A stretch of 15,338 bases of DNA from Geosporobacter sp040797825 (GCA_040797825.1 JBFNEZ010000081.1:1-15338); one strand, 5' to 3'; shown: positions 1 through 6,654, numbered from the stretch's first letter. Made by a program: numbers and translations. The notes: generated by a model from the sequence alone, not told the origin.

Positions 1-1732
1 TAAAGGTCCCCATTAGGGTTTCAAAATCTCCAAGGATTCTATCTTGGTGGCCGATAACTGCAGCCTGATAGGCAGCGAGGCTGCCATAATTGGCTTGAAT
101 CAAGCCGCTGCTTCCCTGTCCTGAAGCTCTAAAGATGCCACTGCTGTCTACTGATCCAAGATTGGAAGGAATGGTAAAGCTGAGTTCTCTAGGATGGATA
201 GAAGCACGATAGCCATCTTGATTTACAAGAACTGCCTGGATTTGATGGGTGCTGTTGGCACCGAGGGTCAAGGTTGCAGGACTTAGCTGTAGGGCCACAG
301 GATTGGCCAGTACATGGAACTGCAGACTGCTGGAAATCCCATTGTAGCTGGCTGTAAGGGTAGCCTTGCCCGGTGAAGCAGGTCGAAAGGTATTTCCCTG
401 TACGGTGCCCTCTACTCCTGATACCTGCCAACTTACTTGGCTTGGATCAAGATTGAAAGGATTATAATTTTTGTCAAAGGCCTTTAGGGTCAACTCCCTT
501 GAGGTATTGACAAATACATTGGTATCTGCAGCACTTAGCTGGATTCCACCTAGCTCTGCAGCAGGGGCATTGCTTACCACGCCGATACCGTTCATGAGTC
601 TTCTTTCTCCGCCATCGGAGAGCGTGTTGACGATTTTTCTATTGCTTTCCCCTAGGGGTCTTAGGATCATTTCTGTGGAGCCTCCGCCATCTAGATTCAT
701 GGCTTCAAAGGCACCCAGGTAAACCATAATATTTGCCAAATCTCTTTGACTTACACCGGTATAAGAGGCTGTACGGCCGTCAATGGTTACAAAGAATACT
801 TCCTGTCTATTTTGGGAGACGCCTATGGCTGTTCTAGGATGAATCCCTGTGATTTCATGGGTGAAGGCAGAAACTGCTGCCCCATTTCTTACCAGTACTC
901 CTCCTCCCCCTAGGGTGAGTTGAAGGTTGTTCAAATCTGGGTTGACCATATAGGAGAGCTCTACTTCATCTCCCAGAAGGAGATTTTGACTGACATTGCT
1001 GCTGCCGCTGCTGGTGGTAAGGACCACATAACCCTTGGCAGGAATAGCTTTGCCCTCTGAAGTGGCAGGAGAAATCTCCGTGACCACATCATTTTCAACC
1101 ACTACATACATGGGGTTGCTGACATTGGGCTGAGGAGCAGGGGCCTTGGCACCCCAGTGAGGGGTATAAGCAATGACCACACCATTGTAGTCCGATTCTT
1201 TGTTCACAAGCCCTACCATTTGTGTAAAGGGTGTGGTTTTTCCTTTCAAATCAATTCGGATCGATACCCAAGGGGCTATGGAAGCCAGATTATCCTTGGA
1301 TAAGTTAAAGGTTCCCAGCTGTTCCGGCCTTGAGGAAGGGGTTCCGATGAGTTGGCCATCCTTTACCATGGGGCCGATGGTGGAAGCGGTATTGGTCATA
1401 AAAAAATCACCATTGATGGCACCCACTACGTTGGGGTTTGTGCTGACCATATCAGACAGCCGAGATTTTTCCCCCAAACCATTGGGACCCATCAGAAGCT
1501 CCAAGGAAGTGGAGGGCTCCGCTAGGGAAATACGAAGGACATTGATGTTAAGCCATCCTGTATCGGTAAAACGCAGGATGTTTTCATGATGTACACCTTT
1601 GGCAATGGGGGTGACTTTTTTCTCTTCATAGATAGAGGTTGTCCAGTCTGCATAGACAAAGGAATCTATATTCATGGATAGAAGGGTCAGAACCATTAGC
1701 AACAGTGCCATAAATCTTTTGTGTTTCAACAT
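1..1732 (-). CDS. Secreted phosphodiester glycosidase (NAGPA-type) with Ig-like domains, 3' end outside window
   Basis: Reading leftward from ATG at 1732, the frame is open for 577 codons and leaves the window without a stop. GGAG lies 9 bases before the ATG. Residues 1-28 form a signal peptide (basic start, long hydrophobic run, probable cut after VYA), so the protein is exported. The catalytic-type domain spans about 40-397 and carries the NAGPA-family hallmarks: AINGDFF (105-111), HPRTAIGV (298-305), DGR (328-330) and NLDGGGSTEM (356-365). The family includes the enzyme that uncovers GlcNAc-1-phosphodiester bonds; bacterial members are thought to act on cell-surface or capsule phosphodiester glycans. 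Two beta-rich repeats resembling bacterial Ig-like (Big) domains follow at about 405-485 and 488-570. The sequence entering the window edge (GDFETLMG) could begin another binding module. The substrate cannot be told from sequence. It stands alone, divergent from the tRNA. Confidence 0.88.
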   Translation of the reverse strand, partial: MLKHKRFMALLLMVLTLLSMNIDSFVYADWTTSIYEEKKVTPIAKGVHHENILRFTDTGWLNINVLRISLAEPSTSLELLMGPNGLGEKSRLSDMVSTNPNVVGAINGDFFMTNTASTIGPMVKDGQLIGTPSSRPEQLGTFNLSKDNLASIAPWVSIRIDLKGKTTPFTQMVGLVNKESDYNGVVIAYTPHWGAKAPAPQPNVSNPMYVVVENDVVTEISPATSEGKAIPAKGYVVLTTSSGSSNVSQNLLLGDEVELSYMVNPDLNNLQLTLGGGGVLVRNGAAVSAFTHEITGIHPRTAIGVSQNRQEVFFVTIDGRTASYTGVSQRDLANIMVYLGAFEAMNLDGGGSTEMILRPLGESNRKIVNTLSDGGERRLMNGIGVVSNAPAAELGGIQLSAADTNVFVNTSRELTLKAFDKNYNPFNLDPSQVSWQVSGVEGTVQGNTFRPASPGKATLTASYNGISSSLQFHVLANPVALQLSPATLTLGANSTHQIQAVLVNQDGYRASIHPRELSFTIPSNLGSVDSSGIFRASGQGSSGLIQANYGSLAAYQAAVIGHQDRILGDFETLMGTF

Positions 1733-1751
1733 AATACATTGCTCCTTTCAT

Positions 1752-1811
1752 GTAGGGAACGCATCTTATGCGTTCCGGCATCTTATGCGTTCCGGCATCT
1801 CATGCATTCCC
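1752..1811 (+). repeat. REP-like hairpin with a 17-base unit repeated three times
   Basis: A GTAG head (1752-1755) is followed by arm GGAACGCAT (1756-1764), loop CTT and arm ATGCGTTCC (1768-1776), a perfect 9-bp hairpin. The 17-base unit starting GCATCTTATG (1761-1777) is repeated exactly at 1778-1794. A third, altered copy lies at 1795-1811. The hairpin sits 20 bases upstream of the leftward gene's start, so it would be in that gene's leader RNA. The same hairpin recurs exactly at 15251. Confidence 0.8.
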
Positions 1812-2061
1812 ACAAGTATAGTTTTAGTAGTGATGTCTCTATATGTAATTTTCAATTTCCCTTCTAACTAAGACGTACAAAATACAAAAAAAGTTTCCTC
1901 GGTACCCATATATTTCTGAGGGGTGTAAATATTTACTGAACAATCACCTCCATGCTTTCATTATACCGAAAGATACTTCCTTGTTATATTAAGATACTGT
2001 TACAAAACTGTGTTGCAGATGTGAGAAATAGGTAGAAGTTTTTCATTTTGCCAAAAAAATG
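1812..2061. other. Intergenic region, leader of the leftward gene
   Basis: No gene is supported between the hairpin repeat and the tRNA promoter. On the minus strand there is a good -10 match (TATAAT, 1965-1960), but the sequence at the -35 position (TATAAC, 1988-1983) is poor, so a promoter there is only possible and would give a leader of about 220 bases. A 12-base perfect palindrome, GTAAATATTTAC, lies at 1925-1936; its role is unknown. Confidence 0.35.
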
Positions 2062-2090
2062 TTGCATTTGAAGGGCATATAGCATATAAT
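2062..2090 (+). promoter_or_regulatory. Promoter of tRNA-Pro
   Basis: TTGCAT (2062-2067), a spacer of exactly 17 bases and a perfect TATAAT (2085-2090) form a strong sigma-A type promoter. The mature tRNA begins 17 bases after the -10 box, which leaves room for a short 5' leader. Confidence 0.8.
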
Positions 2091-2107
2091 ACTATATGTG
2101 ACGAAAA

Positions 2108-2184
2108 CGGGGTGTAGCGCAGTTTGGTAGCGCATCTGGTTTGGGACCAGAGGGCCGCGGGTTCAAATCCTGCCACCCCGACCA
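2108..2184 (+). tRNA. tRNA-Pro (anticodon UGG)
   Basis: All cloverleaf parts can be paired. The acceptor arm is CGGGGTG (2108-2114) with CACCCCG (2174-2180), and the D arm is GCGC/GCGC. The anticodon stem TCTGG/CCAGA encloses loop TTTGGGA, giving anticodon TGG. The T arm GCGGG/CCTGC encloses TTCAAAT. A discriminator A and an encoded CCA (2182-2184) close the gene. A UGG anticodon can read all or most proline codons by wobble. Confidence 0.97.
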
Positions 2185-2197
2185 TACAAATATAATG

Positions 2198-2231
2198 AAT
2201 TGAGAGGTATATGCCTTTCAATTTTTTTATT
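2198..2231 (+). terminator. Rho-independent terminator after tRNA-Pro
   Basis: GAGAGGT (2202-2208) pairs with GCCTTTC (2213-2219), with two wobble pairs, around loop ATAT. The stem can extend outward through A-T pairs. A run of seven T follows at 2222-2228. This would end the single-tRNA transcript. Confidence 0.7.
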
Positions 2232-2305
2232 TTAAGGATTTTAAGTTATGGGTGGTTCTATAAATTAACAGTAAAAATAGGCTACATAAATGGGTCAGAA
2301 TCCTA

Positions 2306-2311
2306 TATAAT
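2306..2311 (+). promoter_or_regulatory. Possible -10 box for the membrane-protein gene
   Basis: TATAAT at 2306-2311 lies 45 bases before the ATG at 2357. The sequence at the matching -35 position (TACATA) is weak, so this is a candidate only. Confidence 0.35.
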
Positions 2312-2356
2312 GGTTTAGAAGGTGTAAATCCTATAAACTGCTATAAGGAGACGAAG

Positions 2357-2824
2357 ATGAATAAGATTTTAGAGTTTTTAACCAAAGAAATTATGGTATT
2401 GATGGTAGCGGCCATGCCAGTTATGGAGCTTCGAGTTGCGATTCCTATGGGGGTTTCCATGGGGATGAGTCCCCTGCACGCCATGGTCTTGGGGATTATT
2501 GGCAGTATGATTCCGGTCCCTTTTTTATTGATGTTTTTAAAGCCCGTCTTTCGAAAGCTGAAAAAAATGCCTATCTTCAAGGGCTTTGTGGATTGGTTAA
2601 CCAATCGAACGATGCGGAAAACCGGTGCTATTCAGAAATATAGTTTGTGGGGATTGCTTCTCTTTGTAGCCATACCTGTTCCCACCACAGGAGTATGGAG
2701 TGGTTCTATTGCCGCATCTCTATTGGATATGCGCCTGAAATATGCCTTCGTTGTTATTTTTGCAGGGAATTGTATTGCAGCAGTGATAATGATGAGCTTG
2801 AGCCATATGGCCGTGAATTTTTAA
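2357..2824 (+). CDS. Small multidrug-export family membrane protein (COG2426/PF06695)
   Basis: A 155-residue, strongly hydrophobic protein started at ATG 2357, with AAGGAG six bases before it. Family hallmarks are the N-terminal PVMELRVAIPMG (about 21-32), the IPVPFLLMFLKP segment (about 52-63) and the C-terminal PVPTTGVWSGSIAASLLDM (about 107-125). The layout is membrane segments near 10-30, 38-65, 95-125 and 130-150, with a basic cytoplasmic stretch between (about 65-92). The family name comes from an old export annotation; transport by this member is not shown, and relatedness to DedA-type proteins has been proposed. The next gene starts 30 bases after its stop, so the three genes up to 3939 are probably co-transcribed. 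Confidence 0.85.
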   Translation: MNKILEFLTKEIMVLMVAAMPVMELRVAIPMGVSMGMSPLHAMVLGIIGSMIPVPFLLMFLKPVFRKLKKMPIFKGFVDWLTNRTMRKTGAIQKYSLWGLLLFVAIPVPTTGVWSGSIAASLLDMRLKYAFVVIFAGNCIAAVIMMSLSHMAVNF

Positions 2825-2854
2825 TCTTAAATGGATCTAAAGGACGGAAAAGAC

Positions 2855-3742
2855 ATGACAAAAAGAATCTTATTGCTATTTATTGTACTATCTTTACTAG
2901 CATTCACTTCTGGTTGTGGCATACTGGAGGAGCTGGAGCTTCTATTCAATGAAGAAACCCACCAACCCTCTGGAATGCTGGAAGTTCATTTTATTGATGT
3001 GGGTCAAGGGGATGCTATCTGGATTCGCACGGCCCAAGGAGAAAATTTATTGATTGATGCTGGAGGCAACAAACAGGGGGATAGGGTAGCTGCCTATCTT
3101 CGGGAGCAGGGAGTGACTGAGCTAAAGGCTGTTGTAGGTACCCATCCCCATGAGGACCATATTGGCGGTCTGGATGTGGTGATTGATAACTTTCTTGTAG
3201 AAAAGGTCTATATGCCAAAGGTTGTCCATAACACCAAGACCTTTGAAGATGTTTTAGATGCCATAGAAAGAAAAAATCTTAAGATCAGCACTGCCAAGGC
3301 AGGGGTCTCTTTAGAATTAAACGGCATTCAAGCAGAGTTTATAGCTCCTGTATCCGACAGCTATAAGGAGTTAAACAACTATAGTGCGGTTTTAAGACTG
3401 CAGTATGGCAATCAGGTATTTTTATTCACAGGAGATGCAGAAAAGCTATCGGAAGAGGAAATGCTAAGTACATACTCAAAATCCAAACTGAGGGCAAATC
3501 TATTAAAGGTGGGACACCATGGCAGCAGCACCTCCACCAGTGAAGAATGGCTAGATGCGGTCAATCCCCAAATAGGGGTTATTCTATGCGGAAAGAACAA
3601 CACCTATGGCCATCCCCATCAAGAGACCTTGAAGGCACTAGAAGATAGGGAGATAGACATTTATCGTACCGATGAAATGGGAACGCTGGTATTTTATAGT
3701 GACGGAGGAAGCATTGGTGTGAAAGAAGGAGGATCTCAATAA
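2855..3742 (+). CDS. Lipoprotein metallo-beta-lactamase hydrolase, ComEC C-terminal type
   Basis: I chose ATG 2855 (295 residues) over the in-frame ATG at 2831. It has AAAGGA ten bases upstream, and it puts the signal peptide at the true N-terminus. Residues 1-21 are a lipoprotein signal ending in TSGC, with Cys21 as the likely lipid-bearing residue, so the protein is probably anchored outside the membrane. The fold motifs are HFIDVGQGDA (45-54), the metal-binding HPHEDHIGG (97-105), FTGDAE (191-196), VGHHGSS (219-225) and YGHPHQ (251-256). This set matches the stand-alone relatives of the ComEC/Rec2 hydrolase domain, for which nuclease activity has been suggested. There is no ComEC membrane channel part, so it is not ComEC itself. 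Its stop overlaps the next start by one base (TAATG), which implies coupled translation. Confidence 0.88.
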   Translation: MTKRILLLFIVLSLLAFTSGCGILEELELLFNEETHQPSGMLEVHFIDVGQGDAIWIRTAQGENLLIDAGGNKQGDRVAAYLREQGVTELKAVVGTHPHEDHIGGLDVVIDNFLVEKVYMPKVVHNTKTFEDVLDAIERKNLKISTAKAGVSLELNGIQAEFIAPVSDSYKELNNYSAVLRLQYGNQVFLFTGDAEKLSEEEMLSTYSKSKLRANLLKVGHHGSSTSTSEEWLDAVNPQIGVILCGKNNTYGHPHQETLKALEDREIDIYRTDEMGTLVFYSDGGSIGVKEGGSQ

Positions 3743-3939
3743 TGTTTGTATTGGATCGTATCGAAGGGGATCGGGCGCTTATTGAATGGGGAGAAGAAAT
3801 CATTGAAATCCCTTTGGTATTGCTGCCCACTGGAGTAAAAGAAGGAGATTTGTTAAGGATTTCCATTTCCATAGAGGAGAATGAAACGGAGGCCCGAAAA
3901 GAGAGGCTGGAAGAAAAGGCCAAAAGGCTCTGGGAATAG
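3742..3939 (+). CDS. DUF3006 family protein
   Basis: This 65-residue acidic protein begins in the stop codon of the hydrolase gene, with AAGGAGG about nine bases before ATG 3742. The N-terminal half (MFVLDRIEGDRALIEWG, then EIPLVLLP and KEGDLLRISI) is the short beta-barrel-like pattern of DUF3006. The C-terminal third is charged and probably helical (EARKERLEEKAKRL). It has no signal peptide or membrane segment. DUF3006 genes commonly follow ComEC-type hydrolase genes, which supports the call. Its job is unknown. No convincing terminator follows, so some transcripts may run on into the metK leader. Confidence 0.85.
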   Translation: MFVLDRIEGDRALIEWGEEIIEIPLVLLPTGVKEGDLLRISISIEENETEARKERLEEKAKRLWE

Positions 3940-3994
3940 GCTCTATGAAAGGATGAGAGACTGCAGCTTCTTCTGATGATAGATTAAAAATAAG

Positions 3995-4023
3995 TTGACT
4001 TTCTTTATTTGTTGTGATATCAT
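3995..4023 (+). promoter_or_regulatory. Promoter of the riboswitch-metK transcript
   Basis: TTGACT (3995-4000), a 17-base spacer and TATCAT (4018-4023) make a good sigma-A type promoter. Transcription would start near 4030, about 27 bases before the first aptamer stem. Confidence 0.75.
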
Positions 4024-4056
4024 GATTTCTGTATAAATTGAATAAAAATCTTGATG

Positions 4057-4157
4057 CCTTATCAAGAGCGGCGGAGGGAATAGGCCCTATGATGCCCGGC
4101 AACCGGTAAGTATGCGCGGTGCTAAATCCTACAGAATTTATATTCTGATAGATGAGG
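4057..4157 (+). promoter_or_regulatory. SAM-I (S-box) riboswitch aptamer
   Basis: The conserved S-box core is present in order: CTTATCAAGAG, then GGAGGGA, GGCCC, a GATGCCCGGCAACC block (4091-4104) and GGTGCTAAATCC (4118-4129). The closing P1 stem pairs CCTTATC (4057-4063) with GATGAGG (4151-4157), using one G-U pair. It binds S-adenosylmethionine and lies ahead of metK, the gene that makes this ligand, so it gives end-product feedback. Confidence 0.96.
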
Positions 4158-4173
4158 ACGATGTAAACCATAG

Positions 4174-4202
4174 CCTCTTCTTGTGATGAAGAGGTTTTTT
4201 TT
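4174..4202 (+). terminator. SAM-controlled terminator of the metK leader
   Basis: CCTCTTC (4174-4180) pairs with GAAGAGG (4188-4194) around a 7-base loop, followed by eight T. The same CCTCTTC can instead pair with the 3' strand of P1 (GATGAGG, 4151-4157, one mismatch), forming the antiterminator. SAM binding locks P1, frees the terminator and stops transcription; low SAM allows readthrough into metK. Confidence 0.92.
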
Positions 4203-4317
4203 ATTGGATTTCGGGTAAAATACTCTATGTATTCTGGTTAGAATGCCCTATGAGGGTCTACATATGTTCAAACAGTACAGAGATAATTAATAGATAAGAA
4301 AATAAGGAGGTTTATCA

Positions 4318-5508
4318 ATGACAAGAAGATTATTTACTTCAGAATCCGTTACAGAAGGGCATCCTGATAAAATATGTGACCAGATTTCTGATGCCATTCT
4401 GGATGCTATTTTTGAGCAGGACCCCTATGCCCGTGTTGCAGCTGAGACATCGGTTACTACAGGGTTGGTATTGGTTGCGGGAGAAATCACTACCCGTTGT
4501 TATGTGGATATTCCAAAGGTAGTTCGTAAGACTATTGAAGAAATCGGTTATACGAGAGCAAAGTATGGTTTTGACAGTGATACGTGTGCAGTATTGACTT
4601 CAATTGATGAACAATCTCCTGATATCGCCATGGGTGTAAATGAAGCCCTAGAAAGTAAAAAAGGACAAATGGGTGATGAAATAGAAGCGATTGGTGCTGG
4701 AGATCAAGGAATCATGTTTGGATTTGCCTGCAATGAAACACCAGAGCTGATGCCTCTGCCTATTTCATTGGCCCATAGACTTGCTAGAAGATTATCAGAA
4801 GTTAGAAAAAATGGCACTTTAGATTATCTTCGTCCCGATGGAAAAACCCAGGTTACTGTAGAATATGTGGATGACAAGCCTGTACGAGTGGATACCATTG
4901 TTATTTCTACACAGCACAGCCCAGAGGTAAATCAACCTCAGATTGAAAAGGACATGATTGAATATGTCATCCGTAAGATTGTACCGGAGAATCTATTGGA
5001 TGAAAAAACAAAATACTATATCAATCCTACAGGGCGATTTGTTGTTGGCGGTCCTCAAGGAGATGCAGGGCTAACAGGCCGAAAGATTATCGTAGATACC
5101 TATGGCGGCTATGCCCGTCACGGCGGCGGGGCTTTTTCTGGAAAAGATCCTACAAAGGTTGACCGCTCTGCGGCCTATGCAGCAAGATATGTGGCCAAGA
5201 ACATTGTGGCTGCAGGCTTAGCTGATAAGTGCGAGATCGAGCTTGCCTACGCTATCGGTGTGGCCCAACCGGTATCCATTCTGGTAGAAACCTTTGGAAC
5301 GGGGAAAATAGCAGAAGAAAAATTGGTAGAGTTGGTGCAAAAGCACTTCGACTTAAGACCTGCTGCCATCATCCGTGACCTAGAGTTAAGACGGCCTATC
5401 TATAGACAAGTTGCGGCCTATGGCCACTTTGGAAGAACGGATTTAGACCTTAGCTGGGAAAAGACAGATAAGGCAGAATTATTAAGAAAAGAAGGATTCG
5501 GGCAGTAA
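4318..5508 (+). CDS. metK: S-adenosylmethionine synthetase
   Basis: A full-length 396-residue MetK, which makes S-adenosylmethionine from methionine and ATP in the cytoplasm. AAGGAGG stands seven bases before ATG 4318. The N-terminal LFTSESVTEGHPDKICDQIS block includes the ATP-contacting His15. Signature 1, GAGDQGIMFGF, starts at residue 126. The phosphate-binding loop GGGAFSGKD is at 269-277, preceded by GGPQGDAGLTGRK. Length and all motifs are normal. It is the only gene behind the SAM-I riboswitch, and hairpins follow its stop, so it is probably transcribed alone. Confidence 0.98.
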   Translation: MTRRLFTSESVTEGHPDKICDQISDAILDAIFEQDPYARVAAETSVTTGLVLVAGEITTRCYVDIPKVVRKTIEEIGYTRAKYGFDSDTCAVLTSIDEQSPDIAMGVNEALESKKGQMGDEIEAIGAGDQGIMFGFACNETPELMPLPISLAHRLARRLSEVRKNGTLDYLRPDGKTQVTVEYVDDKPVRVDTIVISTQHSPEVNQPQIEKDMIEYVIRKIVPENLLDEKTKYYINPTGRFVVGGPQGDAGLTGRKIIVDTYGGYARHGGGAFSGKDPTKVDRSAAYAARYVAKNIVAAGLADKCEIELAYAIGVAQPVSILVETFGTGKIAEEKLVELVQKHFDLRPAAIIRDLELRRPIYRQVAAYGHFGRTDLDLSWEKTDKAELLRKEGFGQ

Positions 5509-5514
5509 TTAAGC

Positions 5515-5539
5515 GGGCAGCATGGTATGCTGCCCCTAC
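5515..5539 (-). repeat. REP-like hairpin, minus orientation, just after metK
   Basis: GGGCAGCAT (5515-5523) and ATGCTGCCC (5527-5535) form a perfect 9-bp hairpin with a 3-base loop. CTAC follows at 5536-5539, so on the minus strand it reads as a GTAG head, then arm, loop ACC, arm. Six T follow at 5542-5547 on the plus strand, so it may also end metK transcription. Confidence 0.78.
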
Positions 5540-5565
5540 GGTTTTTTGGGGGAAGGTGAATCTTA

Positions 5566-5585
5566 CAGCCTAAGGGCTGGTTTTT
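5566..5585 (+). terminator. Weak terminator-like hairpin
   Basis: CAGCC (5566-5570) pairs with GGCTG (5575-5579) around loop TAAG, followed by G and five T. The stem is short. It lies between two oppositely oriented hairpin repeats and may be part of that compound element. Confidence 0.4.
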
Positions 5586-5611
5586 AACCTACTCCTATGG
5601 TTCACATATCT

Positions 5612-5636
5612 GTAGGGGTTGCAAACCTTGCAACCC
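5612..5636 (+). repeat. REP-like hairpin, plus orientation
   Basis: A GTAG head (5612-5615) is followed by GGGTTGCAA (5616-5624), loop ACC and TTGCAACCC (5628-5636). The design is the same as at 5515 but the arm letters differ and the orientation is opposite. Confidence 0.78.
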
Positions 5637-5677
5637 GTCCGTTGGAACGGTGAAAATTCCATAGAGAATAGGCAACT

Positions 5678-5711
5678 AAAAGTCGACTTCAAGAGAGTCG
5701 ACTTTTTCTTT
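5678..5711 (+). terminator. Rho-independent terminator between metK and the sigma-factor operon
   Basis: An 11-bp perfect stem (AAAAGTCGACT at 5678-5688 with 5696-5706) encloses a 7-base loop and runs into a T-rich tract. The A run on the left side would let it act in both directions. Confidence 0.8.
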
Positions 5712-5713
5712 TT

Positions 5714-5742
5714 TTGCATTTTTTCGGTAAACTGACCATAAA
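5714..5742 (+). promoter_or_regulatory. Candidate promoter of the sigma-factor operon
   Basis: TTGCAT (5714-5719), a 17-base spacer and CATAAA (5737-5742) form a moderate sigma-A type match. A start near 5749 would put the palindrome at 5755-5768 at the very beginning of the RNA. Confidence 0.45.
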
Positions 5743-5754
5743 CCATGGGAATTC

Positions 5755-5784
5755 GAGGACCGGTCCTCCTAATTTGTTGGAGGA
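5755..5784 (+). promoter_or_regulatory. Possible leader switch over the sigma-gene ribosome binding site
   Basis: GAGGACCGGTCCTC (5755-5768) is a perfect 14-base palindrome. Its right part, TCCTCC (5764-5769), can instead pair with GGAGGA (5779-5784), which contains the Shine-Dalgarno sequence, around a 9-base loop. The two pairings exclude each other. One hides and the other frees the binding site. The function is inferred from pairing only; the palindrome could instead be a protein operator. Confidence 0.45.
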
Positions 5785-5788
5785 AAAA

Positions 5789-6361
5789 ATGCAAAAAGAT
5801 TTTGATAGTCTGGTGATAAAGGCACAGCAGGGAGAAGGGGATTCGGTGGAAGAATTAGTAGAAGGACTGATGCCCTTGATTTATAGCTCTGCGAGAAGAT
5901 ATTATTTTGGAGAAGAAATTCGGGAAGATTTGATTCAGGAGGGGATCCTGAAAATATTGGAGGAGCTGAAACGGTTTGATCCCCATAGAGGGATACCCTT
6001 CTTGGGTTATATCAAGCTTCGGATGAAATATTTCTATATGGAAAGGGGGAAAAAGAAGAAAAAAGAGAATTTGCAGTTGCTTAGAGAGGCTTGGGGCACA
6101 GAGGGAATAAATTTATTGGAAATGCTGGCAGACTCTAAAGTGAACATAGAGGAAGGAATGCTGAAAAAAGAAGAGCGGATTTTGCTGGGGATAGGTATAG
6201 AAGCACTGTCAATCCACCAAAAAAGGGTACTTTATCTCCACTATGGACAGGGCTTGAATATGCGGCAAATTGCCCAGCGGTTAGGGGTCCATTATCAGAC
6301 GGTGGTTAAAACCAAGGAACGGGGAATTCGGCATTTGAGGAATATAATGAGACAGGGATAA
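5789..6361 (+). CDS. Sigma-70 family RNA polymerase sigma factor
   Basis: ATG 5789 is chosen because GGAGG ends five bases before it; an upstream in-frame TTG at 5714 would only add leader sequence. The protein has 190 residues. Sigma region 2 spans about 25-85, with the core-binding and -10-reading pattern EDLIQEGILKILEELKRFD, then GIPFLGYIKLRMKYFYME. A lysine-rich linker follows (RGKKKKKE, 86-93). Region 4 spans about 140-187, with the helix-turn-helix NMRQIAQRLGVHYQTVVKTKERGI. Region 3 is absent, as in alternative sigma factors. No anti-sigma gene is adjacent. The three small genes downstream on the same strand suggest that it serves or belongs with them. It resembles the class that includes Bacillus YvrI (SigO), but the exact group is uncertain. 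Confidence 0.87.
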   Translation: MQKDFDSLVIKAQQGEGDSVEELVEGLMPLIYSSARRYYFGEEIREDLIQEGILKILEELKRFDPHRGIPFLGYIKLRMKYFYMERGKKKKKENLQLLREAWGTEGINLLEMLADSKVNIEEGMLKKEERILLGIGIEALSIHQKRVLYLHYGQGLNMRQIAQRLGVHYQTVVKTKERGIRHLRNIMRQG

Positions 6362-6429
6362 AAAATCCAAATAGCCATACTAAACTTTCCTTCAAAGATC
6401 CATTTAATAATTGAAAGGAGGTGATACCT

Positions 6430-6654
6430 ATGGCAGTAAATGTAACGCCGCTGGATTCCAAGTTGAAAATCACTTTTAACGCAGGACTGGACAGCAAGGG
6501 AAAGGAAATTTCCAGGTCCAAAACCTACACCAATGTAAAGGCAGAAGCCCAAGATGAGGATGTCTATGCTGTGGCAGAGGTTTTGACAAGCCTGCAGTCC
6601 GATCCAGTACTTCGTATCGGGAGATTGGAAGAGAAAGAAATGACAGAGGCCTAA
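6430..6654 (+). CDS. DUF1659 family protein
   Basis: A 74-residue protein from ATG 6430. A near-perfect ribosome binding site, AAAGGAGGTGA (6414-6424), precedes it and suggests strong translation; the GTG inside this site is not taken as the start. The sequence MAVNVTPLDSKLKITFNAG, then SKTYTNVKAEAQDEDVYAVA and LTSLQ, matches DUF1659. It has no signal, membrane segment or cysteine. The function is unknown. It lies 68 bases after the sigma factor and 37 before the DUF2922 gene. DUF1659, DUF2922 and YvrJ genes are often found together in Bacillota. Confidence 0.88.
   Translation: MAVNVTPLDSKLKITFNAGLDSKGKEISRSKTYTNVKAEAQDEDVYAVAEVLTSLQSDPVLRIGRLEEKEMTEA

Noticed and set aside
1837..1944. Minus-strand 34-codon frame starting TTG right after a GGAGGTGA sequence
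   Set aside because: The ribosome binding site is only about three bases from the TTG, the peptide has no recognisable pattern, and the frame ends before the hairpin repeat.
2000..2221. Minus-strand reading frame with AGFEPAALWSQTRCATKLRY
   Set aside because: It is the antisense translation of the tRNA-Pro gene, a well-known spurious protein in databases.
2831..2854. Upstream ATG for the hydrolase lipoprotein
   Set aside because: No ribosome binding site precedes it, and it would put eight charged residues before the signal peptide.
2647..2952. 101-codon plus-strand frame overlapping the membrane protein and hydrolase genes
   Set aside because: It is a shifted-frame shadow of two well-supported genes and has no ribosome binding site or family pattern.
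4258..4270. Second LexA box before metK (ACATATGTTC)
   Set aside because: The left GAAC half is missing (CTAC instead), and a LexA role for metK is not expected.
5714..5788. Longer start (TTG) for the sigma factor
   Set aside because: It lies in the T-rich terminator and promoter region without a ribosome binding site; ATG 5789 has GGAGG at proper distance.
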